A DNA stretch of 64,000 bases, taken from NCBI RefSeq assembly GCF_004745425.1, contig NZ_PGGK01000004.1, forward strand, positions 124,001 through 188,000. Reading direction: 5' to 3'. The position numbers were made by a program, and so were the translations under genes. This document shows, piece by piece, positions 25,212 to 34,576 of the stretch; the stretch's first letter is position 1, and the number at the start of each line of letters is the position of its first letter. This DNA is from Methanolobus halotolerans (GTDB lineage: Archaea; Halobacteriota; Methanosarcinia; Methanosarcinales; Methanosarcinaceae). The notes beneath the pieces were generated by a model that was not told the DNA's origin, searched no databases, and saw only the letters and a list, made by a program, of their open reading frames with translations.

Positions 25212-26491
25212 TAGTGCTTCTCCCATTTTCTGAGGTCCATAACCTCTGAGAGGGTTGCCCCCCTCCTGATCTCTTCGAACAAACGCTGTTCGGTCTTCTC
25301 AACTTCCTTTGCACGCCTTGCGATCTCGTATGCATGCTCCCGGGGTATAACAACCACACCATTGTCGTCTCCCACAATATAATCACCTGGCTTTACAGCT
25401 TGGTTGCCGCATACTATCTCGGAATTGATCTCGCCAAATCCCTTGGGTTCCCCGGCATTGGGCACATTGCACGTTGCAAATACAGGGAAATCAATTCTCC
25501 GTATGTCATCTATATCCCTTACAGCCCCGTCTATCACCACACCTGCGACCCCCTTGTTCAGGCAGCTCTGGGTTGCAAGGCCACCCCAGGGAGCCACATG
25601 CCTGCTACCGTTATAAATAACGATGATATCCCCGGGATTTGCTTCATCTATAGCTTCCACGGCTTTAGCCCAGTCCCCTTTGAATGCCTGGACAGTGACG
25701 GCAGTACCTACTATTTTCTTTCCGGGGACCATGGTAAATATATCCTGCATGGCACCCTTGCGGTGCATTGCATCAGAAATGTTGGGAGTTGATACTGATC
25801 CCAGAATGGAACGGATCTCTTCATCCACAGTCTTCTTTGAATACCCTGTGACAGAAGGAGAATCCACTGCATCCCTGATAGCCTTTGCAGAAGCGGTGAC
25901 GTCAGCAGAACGGACTATATTGCCTCCTACTATCACTATGTCCGCACCTTCCTTAACCGCCATTGAGCATGAACCGATATCTAGTCCTCCTGCAATGGCA
26001 ACCTGTATGCTGACTTCCCTTACAACTTCCTTCATCAGGGAAAGCGAGTCCCGGCCCGTCATCTGCTGGTCGATGCCTGCATGTACGTTAATGATATCGA
26101 CACCCATCTTCTCCAGTTCCCCCGAGCGCGGGACCGGATCAGGGACCGATATAAGATCAGCCATGATCCTTGCACCGTATTTCTTTGCCGCTCTGACAGC
26201 CTCAAGCACCGTGGAATCATCCGCACTGCCTAGTATCACAATAACATCTGCACCGGCCTTTGCAGCCATTTCGACCTCCATTGAACCGGTATCCGCAATC
26301 TTCATATCGGCTACAATGACCTTTGCCGGAAAGGCTTCCCTTAGTTTCCTGATGGAATCCATTCCTTCGCTCTTGATAAGGGGTGTACCTGCTTCTATCC
26401 AGTCGGCACCGCCTTCAAGGGCCTCCTGTCCTATCCGGATAGCACGGTCCGTTTCCAGAAGATCCAGAGCAACCTGAATTATGGGTTTTAT
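25211..26491 (-). CDS. Bifunctional 3-hexulose-6-phosphate synthase / RraA-like demethylmenaquinone methyltransferase-family protein
   Basis: A fusion of an N-terminal Hps TIM barrel ([25 protein letters not shown]) and a C-terminal RraA/HMG-aldolase-like domain (from about residue 230; [15 protein letters not shown]). Hps interconverts ribulose 5-phosphate plus formaldehyde with hexulose 6-phosphate; in methanogens it supplies pentoses. Homology extends upstream of the first ATG (26362) to the typical start [11 protein letters not shown], but the frame there has no ATG, GTG or TTG after an in-frame TAG. AGGTGA lies 4 bp before an ATA codon at 26491, taken here as the start (426 residues). 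If ATG 26362 were used, the first beta strand would be lost. Confidence 0.85.
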   Translation of the reverse strand: MKPIIQVALDLLETDRAIRIGQEALEGGADWIEAGTPLIKSEGMDSIRKLREAFPAKVIVADMKIADTGSMEVEMAAKAGADVIVILGSADDSTVLEAVRAAKKYGARIMADLISVPDPVPRSGELEKMGVDIINVHAGIDQQMTGRDSLSLMKEVVREVSIQVAIAGGLDIGSCSMAVKEGADIVIVGGNIVRSADVTASAKAIRDAVDSPSVTGYSKKTVDEEIRSILGSVSTPNISDAMHRKGAMQDIFTMVPGKKIVGTAVTVQAFKGDWAKAVEAIDEANPGDIIVIYNGSRHVAPWGGLATQSCLNKGVAGVVIDGAVRDIDDIRRIDFPVFATCNVPNAGEPKGFGEINSEIVCGNQAVKPGDYIVGDDNGVVVIPREHAYEIARRAKEVEKTEQRLFEEIRRGATLSEVMDLRKWEKH

Positions 26492-26586
26492 CTAATCACC
26501 TACATTTATGTTCTTAGTACTAAATACTTTAAAACCTATAAATTTAATCGGGATTAAATCTTAATAATATATAGTTCAACTCTAAT

Positions 26587-27057
26587 ATGAGGGAAATGGC
26601 TGAAGAGTGTGAGATAACCGATAGTGAGAGGAACAAGCTGCTAAACAGCCTGAACAGGCGTCTTTTCTGGGTAGGGGAGCAGATACCGCGCAGAATAACG
26701 CTTGATGGGAAGGAAGTCGACCTGCACGAAGTGGTATGGGAGATTGTTAACAAGAAAAGGTACACTTCTAAAGATCTGGAGAATATACAGGTATTCCTTG
26801 ACATGCTCTATGAGAAAGAGCAAGAATGTGAAAAGTATCTTGAAGAAGGAGACCTTAAGCCGGGGGAAGCAAAGGACATCTTCAGCGAAACTGCAGGATT
26901 GATGCGTGCTATCATGGACCTCCGGGAACTTACTGAACCTTCAAAGAGAAAATCTTCAGGGGATACAAAGCATATCTGTAAGGATGTCAAGACGGATGAG
27001 TGGGACCGGCTTATGAAAATCCTCATATCCAGAGGAGACAGATCTGATCAGGAGTGA
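26587..27057 (+). CDS. Uncharacterised archaeal protein (DUF5788-like)
   Basis: A 156-residue soluble acidic protein without membrane segments. The middle part (RRLFWVGEQIPRRITLDGKEVDLHEVVWEIVNKKRY, in pieces) reads like the archaeal DUF5788 family, although I am not certain of the family name. The C-terminal part is helical and charged. It precedes pyrB by 45 bp on the same strand and may be co-transcribed with it. Function unknown. Confidence 0.65.
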   Translation: MREMAEECEITDSERNKLLNSLNRRLFWVGEQIPRRITLDGKEVDLHEVVWEIVNKKRYTSKDLENIQVFLDMLYEKEQECEKYLEEGDLKPGEAKDIFSETAGLMRAIMDLRELTEPSKRKSSGDTKHICKDVKTDEWDRLMKILISRGDRSDQE

Positions 27058-27102
27058 GATGTATCAGTAAACATATATCTGATGGAATTCCTTTAGTGGT
27101 CG

Positions 27103-28029
27103 ATGAGATTCAAGGACCATCATATTATTTCAATGACATCTTTCTCCAAGGATATGATAGATCATATACTTGAGACCGCTGAAAAAATGGAACCCATAGC
27201 CCGTGGTAAACAAAAGTCCGACCTTCTCAGTGGTAAGGTCCTGGCAGTCCTCTTCTTTGAACCAAGCACCAGAACACGCATGTCTTTCGAAACCGCAATG
27301 TACAGACTTGGAGGAAATGTGCTCAACCTCGGTTCAATCGATGCCAGCTCCATTGCAAAAGGAGAGACACTTGCAGATACCATAAGGGTTGTTGACAGTT
27401 ATGCAGATGCCATCGTACTCAGGCATCCCAAGGAAGGGGCCGCACGCCTTGCATCTGAGTTTTCCGCCATACCCATACTCAACGCAGGGGACGGGGCAGG
27501 ACATCACCCCACACAGACACTGCTTGACCTTTATACAATCAAACGAGAGAGCCAACTGGAAGGTTTGAAAATAGCACTTGTCGGAGATCTTAAATATGGC
27601 AGGACTGTGCACTCGCTTTGTTATGCGCTCTCCCTCTACGGAGCTCAGATAACCATGATATCACCACGGGAGTTGCGAATGCCCGAGGAAATAATAAACG
27701 ACCTTGAGAATAGAGGTGCAAAGGTCACAGAGCTTGATTCCATAGAAGAGGCCATCAATGATGTAGATGTGCTTTATATGACACGCATTCAGAAGGAGAG
27801 GTTTCCTGACCCTGCTGAGTTCCAGAAGGTTGCGAACAGGCTGAAGATAACTCCTGATCTATTAAAGAACGTAAGACCAGAACTCAGGATAATGCATCCT
27901 CTCCCAAGGGTGAACGAAATACATCCCGAGGTGGATAAAACCGTACATGCATGCTATTTCAAGCAAGCATTCTATGGTGTGCCGGTACGTATGGCACTGG
28001 TAGCACTTGTGCTGGGGGCGATGAAGTAA
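27103..28029 (+). CDS. pyrB: Aspartate carbamoyltransferase catalytic subunit
   Basis: A 308-residue ATCase catalytic chain that condenses carbamoyl phosphate and aspartate in pyrimidine biosynthesis. The carbamoyl-phosphate motif PSTRTRMSFE (about residues 49-58), HPKEGAARLA, GDGAGHHPTQTLLDLY and the C-terminal MHPLPRVNEI are all present. Its stop overlaps the ATG of pyrI (TAATG), as in other archaeal pyrBI operons. Confidence 0.97.
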   Translation: MRFKDHHIISMTSFSKDMIDHILETAEKMEPIARGKQKSDLLSGKVLAVLFFEPSTRTRMSFETAMYRLGGNVLNLGSIDASSIAKGETLADTIRVVDSYADAIVLRHPKEGAARLASEFSAIPILNAGDGAGHHPTQTLLDLYTIKRESQLEGLKIALVGDLKYGRTVHSLCYALSLYGAQITMISPRELRMPEEIINDLENRGAKVTELDSIEEAINDVDVLYMTRIQKERFPDPAEFQKVANRLKITPDLLKNVRPELRIMHPLPRVNEIHPEVDKTVHACYFKQAFYGVPVRMALVALVLGAMK

Positions 28030-28496
28030 TGGGCGAGGAAGAGGAACTAAGGGTCCGCAGGATAGAAAATGGTACAGTCATAGACCACATAACAGCAGGC
28101 CAGGCCCTAAATGTGACTAAAATACTTGGCATACCCGACTCCAGTGAGGGAGTCGTGAGTGTTCTGCTGAACTCACCCGGAAAGTGCGGGAAAAAAGATG
28201 TTGTTAAGATAGAGAACCGGGAACTCAAGGTCACCGAGGTTGACAGGATAGCTCTTATTGCACCAAATGCAACAATAAACATAATACGCAATTTCAACGT
28301 ATCCCAGAAAAAGAAGGTCCATATCCCAGAATTTATGGAAGGTGTTGTCAGATGCATCAATCCCAACTGTATCTCCAACAGCAACGAACCGATAACATCC
28401 AGATTCAATGTCACAGTGGATGATGATAACCTGAAACTCCGCTGCATATACTGCGGAAGGGTTATATCGGAGAATATTGCGAAACATTTGCTCTGA
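28029..28496 (+). CDS. pyrI: Aspartate carbamoyltransferase regulatory subunit
   Basis: A 155-residue regulatory chain. The N-terminal nucleotide-binding part (IENGTVIDHITAGQALNVTKILGI, in two segments) and a C-terminal zinc domain with four cysteines (CINPNC and CIYCG) that contacts the catalytic chain are seen. The start was set to 28029 by overlap with the pyrB stop; the longer upstream frame lies inside pyrB. Allosteric control by nucleotides is expected from the family. Confidence 0.96.
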   Translation: MGEEEELRVRRIENGTVIDHITAGQALNVTKILGIPDSSEGVVSVLLNSPGKCGKKDVVKIENRELKVTEVDRIALIAPNATINIIRNFNVSQKKKVHIPEFMEGVVRCINPNCISNSNEPITSRFNVTVDDDNLKLRCIYCGRVISENIAKHLL

Positions 28497-28739
28497 ACTT
28501 TTTAAAAAGAAAACAGGAAAAATTGAAATTATGGAGGTACAGATGGCATAGCACTTTTGTGGAGTGTAGTGGTGCTATAACATATAATATATACAGCCAA
28601 ATATATAATATCGACGGTTATAAATAATTATAAATCATGATAATATGTGAACGTAAATAGAATGAACTATGCCACATTTGTTCATAAAGAACTATGCATG
28701 AAGATTGACCTTACGTATCAAATAAAGAAAATATAGGGA

Positions 28740-29531
28740 CTATAATCCCAGAATATCATTCATTGTATAGACACCGGGCTTTGCTTTTGCAATCCACATA
28801 GTTGCTTTTACCGCACCGCCTGCAAAGGCCTGTCGCGAATGCGCCTGGTGTTTTATCTCGATCCTTTCACCGTCACCTGCAAAAAGTACGGTGTGGTCAC
28901 CAACTATATCCCCTCCGCGTACGGCATGTATCCCTATCTCTTTGCCGCGGGGTGCCAGACCCTGACGTCCGTGAACATATTCTTTGCCTCCAAGGACCTC
29001 ACTGATAATATCCGCAGCCCGCAGAGCAGTACCGCTTGGAGCGTCCTTCTTCTGGTTATGATGGGCCTCTATTACTTCGATATCCGCATCTTCCAGATAT
29101 TTTGCAGCCTCTTTGAGTATCCCGAAGAATACGTTCACACCCACGGAATAATTCGGAGATATGATTCCTGCAACATTATTCTTAAGAATGGAGTCCTTGA
29201 TCAGAGCTTTCTGTTCGGAATTCAGACCCGTAGTACCTATAACCAGGTTCACCCCGCTCGAAGCTACCCGGGGAGCATTGGCAACCGTTGCATCAGCAAT
29301 TGTGAAATCAACAAGTACATCGGTCTTTGAAGATCTCAGCACCGACTCCATATCATCTATAGATGAGATAGGAACATCAAGAGCACCGAGCTGGGCGACC
29401 TCGCCGGCGTCACTTCCCACATTCATGAGATCGAATGCCGCAGATAGCCTGGTTTCCTCAGACCGGAGAACATTTGAAATTATGAGCCGCCCCATCCTGC
29501 CGGATGCACCTGTGACCGCTACATTGATCAT
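28740..29531 (-). CDS. dapB: 4-Hydroxy-tetrahydrodipicolinate reductase
   Basis: A 263-residue DapB, the NAD(P)H reductase in the diaminopimelate/lysine pathway. The Rossmann motif VTGASGRMGRLI lies at the N-terminus; FTIADATVAN, NYSVGVNVFF and the catalytic EAHHNQKKDAPSGTAL are present. The ATG at 29531 overlaps the dapA stop (ATGA), so translation is coupled to dapA. The 243-bp region between pyrI and dapB is AT-rich and shows no gene. Confidence 0.96.
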   Translation of the reverse strand: MINVAVTGASGRMGRLIISNVLRSEETRLSAAFDLMNVGSDAGEVAQLGALDVPISSIDDMESVLRSSKTDVLVDFTIADATVANAPRVASSGVNLVIGTTGLNSEQKALIKDSILKNNVAGIISPNYSVGVNVFFGILKEAAKYLEDADIEVIEAHHNQKKDAPSGTALRAADIISEVLGGKEYVHGRQGLAPRGKEIGIHAVRGGDIVGDHTVLFAGDGERIEIKHQAHSRQAFAGGAVKATMWIAKAKPGVYTMNDILGL

Positions 29532-30403
29532 GATATGCACCCCAGCCCGCGAAGGGCATCTTTCAGAATCGTATCGTTCTCCTTACTAAGCGGTGCAAGA
29601 GGAAGTCTGAGATTTCCTTCCACAAGTCCCATGTGTTCCATAGCACGCTTCACAGGAATAGGATTGGTCTCTGAGAAGAGAGCCCTTATCAGAGGCGCCA
29701 TCTTGAAGTGCATCTCCCTTGCTGTCTGCAGATCTCCCTTTTTCGTCGATTCCACAAGTTTTACCATCATATCAGGAACCACGTTAGCAATGACAGATAC
29801 AACTCCACTGCCTCCGAGGGCGACTATTGGGAATGTTAGCGAATCCTCGCCTGAAAGTACGATAAAATCCTCATCAGCCGTCATCTCAAGTATACACGAT
29901 ACCTTTTCCACGCTTCCGCTTGCTTCCTTGACAGCAACGATGTTATCCACCCTGGCAAGTTCTGCGATCACTTCCACTGAAAGGTCCTGACCGGTACGGG
30001 AAGGTACATTATACAGAATGATAGGAATATCCGCAGCTTCCGCGATGGTCTTAAAATGAGCCAGCAGCCCGGCAGTATTGGATTTGTTATAATATGGAGA
30101 TATAACAAGAGCACCATCAGTCCCTACATCGGCTGCGTGTTTGGTAAGTTCAACTGCCTCTGCCGTATTGTTGGACCCTGTACCGGCCACTACCGGGACA
30201 CTGGCACAGTCCATTGCAATAGCGATCAGTTCTTTGTGCTCATCCATCGAGAGGGTAGCCGATTCACCGGTCGTACCACAGGCAACTATACCTGAAACAC
30301 CGCCTTCTTCTACAAAAGAGACGATATTGCAGAAATTTTCGGAATCAATGCTATTATCCTTTGAGAACGGGGTTACAAGCGCAGGTAGAACTCCTTCGAA
30401 CAT
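29528..30403 (-). CDS. dapA: 4-Hydroxy-tetrahydrodipicolinate synthase
   Basis: A 291-residue class I aldolase condensing pyruvate and aspartate semialdehyde in lysine biosynthesis. GTTGESATLSMDEH, LYNVPSRTGQDLS and VAVKEASGS (Schiff-base lysine) are the DapA signatures. It lies between rps17e (20 bp upstream) and dapB (4-bp overlap) in one operon. A ribosomal protein gene in front of dap genes recurs in Methanosarcinales to my knowledge. Confidence 0.97.
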   Translation of the reverse strand: MFEGVLPALVTPFSKDNSIDSENFCNIVSFVEEGGVSGIVACGTTGESATLSMDEHKELIAIAMDCASVPVVAGTGSNNTAEAVELTKHAADVGTDGALVISPYYNKSNTAGLLAHFKTIAEAADIPIILYNVPSRTGQDLSVEVIAELARVDNIVAVKEASGSVEKVSCILEMTADEDFIVLSGEDSLTFPIVALGGSGVVSVIANVVPDMMVKLVESTKKGDLQTAREMHFKMAPLIRALFSETNPIPVKRAMEHMGLVEGNLRLPLAPLSKENDTILKDALRGLGCIS

Positions 30404-30422
30404 GGGATCATCCCCTCAAAGG

Positions 30423-30617
30423 TTATTCTTTAGGCTTGTGCGTCATCTTTCTTGTTACATAGCCTGCAACACGGTTTCTGATGACCTTACTCTCGATGGT
30501 AGTGTACTTTGTTACAAGATGCTTGTTGGCGTCGAAATCTTCTGTAAAGGTGTTGCCGTAGTTTTCAACTAAACGTAATGCAACGTTCTTGATGTTGGTT
30601 TGTCTAATATTTCCCAT
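30423..30617 (-). CDS. 30S ribosomal protein S17e
   Basis: A 64-residue ribosomal protein unique to archaea and eukaryotes. The sequence [20 protein letters not shown], the middle [13 protein letters not shown] and the end [15 protein letters not shown] cover the whole family domain. It leads the dapAB operon, so its strong expression may also set dap transcription. Confidence 0.96.
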   Translation of the reverse strand: MGNIRQTNIKNVALRLVENYGNTFTEDFDANKHLVTKYTTIESKVIRNRVAGYVTRKMTHKPKE

Positions 30618-30757
30618 GTAAATTCTCCATTAGTGTATATAATTGTGAAATTATTAATTGAACTGTTAAGTATATGAAACTAAGTCTGTATCGGCTTATA
30701 ATAAATACTCTTACATTTATACCTTTTGGATTGCGGCTGATTGGACAATACATAATA

Positions 30758-31045
30758 TCAGATATCAGTCTTGCCCAGCAGACGGTCAACGGTACCTGCT
30801 TCAATGAAGACTTTTTCCCTGATACCCTTGCGGTTTATAAAAAGTCCGATGAAAACTGCAAGAAGCCCCAGTTCTGCGTTTGCAGGTGTGATCAGGACTC
30901 CAAAGAGCACCACTGTCGATGCGATCAGCCCTTTCAAGGCACCCTTGCGATAGGAAACAATACCTGTACGCCTGAATATACGGATATCACGCAGAGTCAG
31001 GAAAAGGACAACGAAATAAGCGAACATTGAGATATAAATATACAT
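30758..31045 (-). CDS. Small membrane protein of unknown function
   Basis: A 95-residue protein with three predicted hydrophobic helices (IYISMFAYFVVLFLTL; LKGLIASTVVLFGVLI; LGLLAVFIGLFI) separated by basic loops. The start at 31045 is chosen because CAGGTG lies 7 bp upstream; the frame also opens at 31066. It is monocistronic, upstream of rps17e. No family recognised. Confidence 0.65.
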   Translation of the reverse strand: MYIYISMFAYFVVLFLTLRDIRIFRRTGIVSYRKGALKGLIASTVVLFGVLITPANAELGLLAVFIGLFINRKGIREKVFIEAGTVDRLLGKTDI

Positions 31046-31155
31046 TTGTACACCTGAGCCATGCACCTTAGGATGTGATATTATTTCAGTATTCCCTTAT
31101 TTTAATATAGTATCCCATAATTTAGTTAAATAACTTATTATATAAAACAACCAAA

Positions 31156-32244
31156 ATGAACAATCCAGCCAGGAACAGGATCACACTACATGTAGACATG
31201 GACAGTTTCTATTCCTCCGTCGAAGTCAGGGAAAGACCTGAGCTCAAAGGACTTCCGGTCATCGTGGGCTCGGATCCGAAAGTAGGAAACGGCAGAGGAG
31301 TGGTCAGCACATGTTCATATGAGGCACGGGAATTAGGGATACATTCGGCAATGCCGATCTCCAGGGCATACAAACTCTGCCCTGATGCCACCTACCTGCC
31401 TGTGAATATGGAACTCTACAAAGAAGCATCCGAGAAAATAATGAACCTTATGCGCATCTTTGCAGACAGGTTCCAACAGGTGAGTGTAGATGAAGCGTAC
31501 CTTGATATCAGCAACTGCATAGAGGATTATGAATCTGCATCCCTGCTTGCACGAAAGATAAAAGAGGAGGTGCTCCGCAAGCAAGGGCTGACATGCTCCA
31601 TCGGGGTAGCACCTAACAAGATCCTGGCCAAAATAGCATCGGACTTCAACAAACCAGACGGCCTGACAGTCGTAAGACCGGACGAAGTCGAAGATTTTCT
31701 TTTTCCACTTCCGGTTTCAAAAATACCAGGTATAGGAAAAAAGACCAGTCCCGTTCTGGAAGAAATGGGCATAGAGACCATAGGCCAACTTGCTACTATG
31801 GATGTGCAGCTACTGATTGCACGTTTCGGAAGAACCGGGGTCGTAATGCACCAGCTTGCAAATGGTATTGATCATCGGGAAGTCAGGGAGAGAGAAGAAG
31901 TAAAATCCATTAGCACAGAAGATACATTCGAGGAGGATATCTTTGACCCTGCAGCAATACGAAATGTCTTTCTGGACCTTTCGGAAAAAGTACATGATTC
32001 ACTGGCAAGGAAAAGATTTCGCTTCAGGACTGTGACCATAAAGGTCCGGTTTGAGGATTTCAGAACATATACCCGTGCAAAGACCCTCTACGCAGCGACC
32101 ACTGATAAACAGGCTATAGTAAAGACTGCCCTGTTACTTATGGAGGAATTCGCAGGTAAAGGAAGGTTCAGACTTCTTGGAGTAGGCGTCAGCAAACTTG
32201 AGAAGATAGATGACAGGCAGACAATACTCAACGACTTCTTCTGA
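31156..32244 (+). CDS. dinB: DNA polymerase IV (Y-family)
   Basis: A 362-residue translesion DNA polymerase. Catalytic motifs LHVDMDSFYSSVEV (residues 11-24) and VSVDEAYLDIS carry the metal-binding Asp/Asp-Glu residues. The thumb contains the helix-hairpin-helix KIPGIGKKTSPVLEEMGIETIGQL (in part), and a little-finger domain follows. The C-terminus ends ILNDFF without an obvious PCNA-interacting QxxLxxFF box, although DRQTILNDFF is close to one (Q-T-I-L-N-D-F-F), suggesting PCNA binding. Confidence 0.96.
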   Translation: MNNPARNRITLHVDMDSFYSSVEVRERPELKGLPVIVGSDPKVGNGRGVVSTCSYEARELGIHSAMPISRAYKLCPDATYLPVNMELYKEASEKIMNLMRIFADRFQQVSVDEAYLDISNCIEDYESASLLARKIKEEVLRKQGLTCSIGVAPNKILAKIASDFNKPDGLTVVRPDEVEDFLFPLPVSKIPGIGKKTSPVLEEMGIETIGQLATMDVQLLIARFGRTGVVMHQLANGIDHREVREREEVKSISTEDTFEEDIFDPAAIRNVFLDLSEKVHDSLARKRFRFRTVTIKVRFEDFRTYTRAKTLYAATTDKQAIVKTALLLMEEFAGKGRFRLLGVGVSKLEKIDDRQTILNDFF

Positions 32245-32450
32245 TCAGCCAGCACATAAATATTTGTCATTTCTATTAAATTCCCGATTGTATTTCTTTT
32301 CAGACAATATGAAACAATGAAATGTGCCTTCAATAAATTCCCACATAGAGCCGGTTATGCCAATCATGGTATTTTTTGGAGGTTTCATTTAAATACAATC
32401 CAAATAGATTTTTAATTATAGCCAGATCAACGCACAAGAGGGGGAGTTGC

Positions 32451-33647
32451 ATGGAACTTAAACAGAGTATAGGAGACAGACTTGAAGAGATAGAAGAAGC
32501 AGATGTGGTAGTGGGAATACTCACCAAAAATGTAGAACCTACTATACTTCATGTAATGAACGTGGTCCGCGAAGGAGTATTGCAGTATCTTTCTCCGTAC
32601 AACACACTTATAGTCGTGTCAGACGGGTTTTCGACCGACAGGACAGCAGAGATCGCAGGTATGTTCGACATATCACCTGTGAAAAAGATAGTTGTCGAAC
32701 AGATGGGAGTCCCCGGAAAGGGCGATGGGATACGAACCGTGATGGAAATAGCACATCAACTTAATTCAAAGGCCATTGCCTTTGTAGACGGGGACCTCCT
32801 GTCGATAAAGGGAGAATGGATACAGGAGATGGTCAGGCCGGTGCTATACGGACGTACGGATCTGGTGGTGCCTTTCTATGTACGTGACAAATTCGACGGA
32901 GTCATCACCAATAACCTCGCATACCCGTTTACAAGGGCATACTATGGAAGTGATATACGGCAACCTATCGGCGGTGAGTTCTGCATATCATGCAAGCTCA
33001 TGGAAATACTTCGGAACCACCCCCTTTTCCCCTCTGACTTTGGAATCGATATATTCATCACGACAGTAGCATCTGCAGAGAGACGCAGAATAAGGGAGGC
33101 AATGCTCGGACTTAAATTACACGAGTCCACGACTAAATATGCGGACCCCGAGTCGTCCCTTATCCCGATGTTCAGGCAGGTTGTAAAAACGATGTTCGAC
33201 CTTGCTGTATATTATGAAGAGAAGAACAAAAAGCCCATAATAACAGATATTGTAGAAGTATCAGAATACTACGGCCCCATACCACTTCCTGTGAACGTGA
33301 ACAAGGAGAAGATGCTTGAGACCGTATCCAAACGTTACTCCGAATATTCGGACATATATAACACTCTGCTGCCATCAGATGTCCTGCGCCATCTGAAGAG
33401 CTTCCTTGAAGGAGATGAGCAACTTGGAGCCGACCACTGGGCCCGTATTGTGTGGTACATCTATAAAGAGTATTCCAAAACATACGACATCAATCTTATC
33501 GATGCCCTGAGAGTTATGTGGCTTGCAAGGTTCGCTGCATTCTACAATGAATGTAAGGATATGGATTTTACGGAAGCAGAGGCCAGGATACGCGAAAATG
33601 CCATCATATTCGAAGAATTACAACAGGATATATTGATGGAAGCTTAA
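32451..33647 (+). CDS. Glucosyl-3-phosphoglycerate synthase (GT81)
   Basis: A 398-residue GT-A glycosyltransferase. The metal-binding DGD motif in AFVDGDLLSIKG and the preceding GKGDGIRTVME are typical of the GpgS/MpgS-like family characterised in Methanococcoides burtonii, which makes glucosyl-3-phosphoglycerate, precursor of the compatible solute glucosylglycerate. A GAGGGGGAG ribosome-binding site 5 bp before ATG 32451 fixes the start. The phosphatase (GpgP) that would complete the pathway is not next to it. The role suggests adaptation to salt or cold with nitrogen limitation; this is family knowledge. Confidence 0.88.
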   Translation: MELKQSIGDRLEEIEEADVVVGILTKNVEPTILHVMNVVREGVLQYLSPYNTLIVVSDGFSTDRTAEIAGMFDISPVKKIVVEQMGVPGKGDGIRTVMEIAHQLNSKAIAFVDGDLLSIKGEWIQEMVRPVLYGRTDLVVPFYVRDKFDGVITNNLAYPFTRAYYGSDIRQPIGGEFCISCKLMEILRNHPLFPSDFGIDIFITTVASAERRRIREAMLGLKLHESTTKYADPESSLIPMFRQVVKTMFDLAVYYEEKNKKPIITDIVEVSEYYGPIPLPVNVNKEKMLETVSKRYSEYSDIYNTLLPSDVLRHLKSFLEGDEQLGADHWARIVWYIYKEYSKTYDINLIDALRVMWLARFAAFYNECKDMDFTEAEARIRENAIIFEELQQDILMEA

Positions 33648-33698
33648 ACGTCCTTATCGAAGAGAACATAAGAACAATACCAGGAGGAAGGGACAGTA

Positions 33699-34550
33699 AT
33701 GGACAATATAAGAACTGTCAGTAAGATAAACAAAAGCGTACCTGTTACCGAAGGGGCCGGAGTGCATCTTAAAAGAGCTTTCAGCCACAACCATGTAAAG
33801 GAGACAGACCCATTTTTAATACTGGATGAGTTCCACTCCGATAATCCTGAGGAGTACAGGTCGGGATTCCCGTATCACCCCCATAGGGGAATCGATACGA
33901 TAACCTATATGCTGGCCGGAAAGATCACGCACAGCGACGATCATGGAAACAGAGGAGTCATCGGACCGGGGGATGTGCAGTGGATGACCGCAGGCAGTGG
34001 AATAGTTCATCAGGAAATGCCCGAAGGAGATGAGAACGGCGAGTTGTGGGGACTGCAATTGTGGATCAATCTGCCTGCTGACCATAAGATGACAGAGCCC
34101 CGATACAGAGAAATCAAAAGTGAGCAGATACCAGAGGTCCATACCGCAAACGGCACCCTGGCCAAGGTGATTTGTGGAGATTTTAAGGGCATGCGCGGGC
34201 CTGTGAAAAATATAATCACACCGATAGAGTACATTGACGTGACAATACCTGCCAACGGATCCTACAGGCATTATACAGAGAAGGAAAACACAGTACTTGC
34301 ATATGTCCTTGAAGGGAAGGCCTACTTCCATCCCGAGCTGGGACCGCTTGTTGATAGTGGAAGCCTAGTCATATTCGAGCATGATTACTGGGTCGAGATA
34401 AAGGCCGCAGACAAGGGAGTGAGATTCCTGCTAATGTCGGGCAGACCACTCAATGAACCTGTTGCCTGGCATGGTTCGGTGGTCATGAATACTGAGGAAG
34501 AAGCCAGACAGGCATTTGAGGATTACAGGAGCGGAACTTTCACAAAATAA
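33699..34550 (+). CDS. Pirin family bicupin protein
   Basis: A 283-residue pirin with N-terminal metal-binding histidines in YHPHRGIDTITYMLAGKITHSDDHGN (in parts) and VHQEMPE, and a second cupin in the C-terminal half. An AGGAGG ribosome-binding site precedes the ATG. Bacterial relatives include quercetin dioxygenases and regulators, but the role in methanogens is unknown. Monocistronic with a hairpin terminator at 34556-34576 shared with the convergent gene. Confidence 0.93.
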   Translation: MDNIRTVSKINKSVPVTEGAGVHLKRAFSHNHVKETDPFLILDEFHSDNPEEYRSGFPYHPHRGIDTITYMLAGKITHSDDHGNRGVIGPGDVQWMTAGSGIVHQEMPEGDENGELWGLQLWINLPADHKMTEPRYREIKSEQIPEVHTANGTLAKVICGDFKGMRGPVKNIITPIEYIDVTIPANGSYRHYTEKENTVLAYVLEGKAYFHPELGPLVDSGSLVIFEHDYWVEIKAADKGVRFLLMSGRPLNEPVAWHGSVVMNTEEEARQAFEDYRSGTFTK

Positions 34551-34555
34551 TACAT

Positions 34556-34576
34556 CGGGATTCTTTCAAAATCCCG
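34556..34576. terminator. Bidirectional hairpin between pirin and DUF1624 genes
   Basis: CGGGATT and AATCCCG form a 7-bp stem with a 7-nt loop between two convergent genes. It overlaps the last bases of the DUF1624 gene. Confidence 0.5.

Noticed and set aside
25623-26477. 284-codon antisense frame in hps-rraA
   Set aside because: Shadow frame with low-complexity Ser/Thr/Ala content and no ribosome-binding site.
26489-26520. Pyrrolysine read-through of the TAG before hps-rraA
   Set aside because: The frame upstream of TAG has no start codon with a ribosome-binding site, and the family normally begins just after this point.
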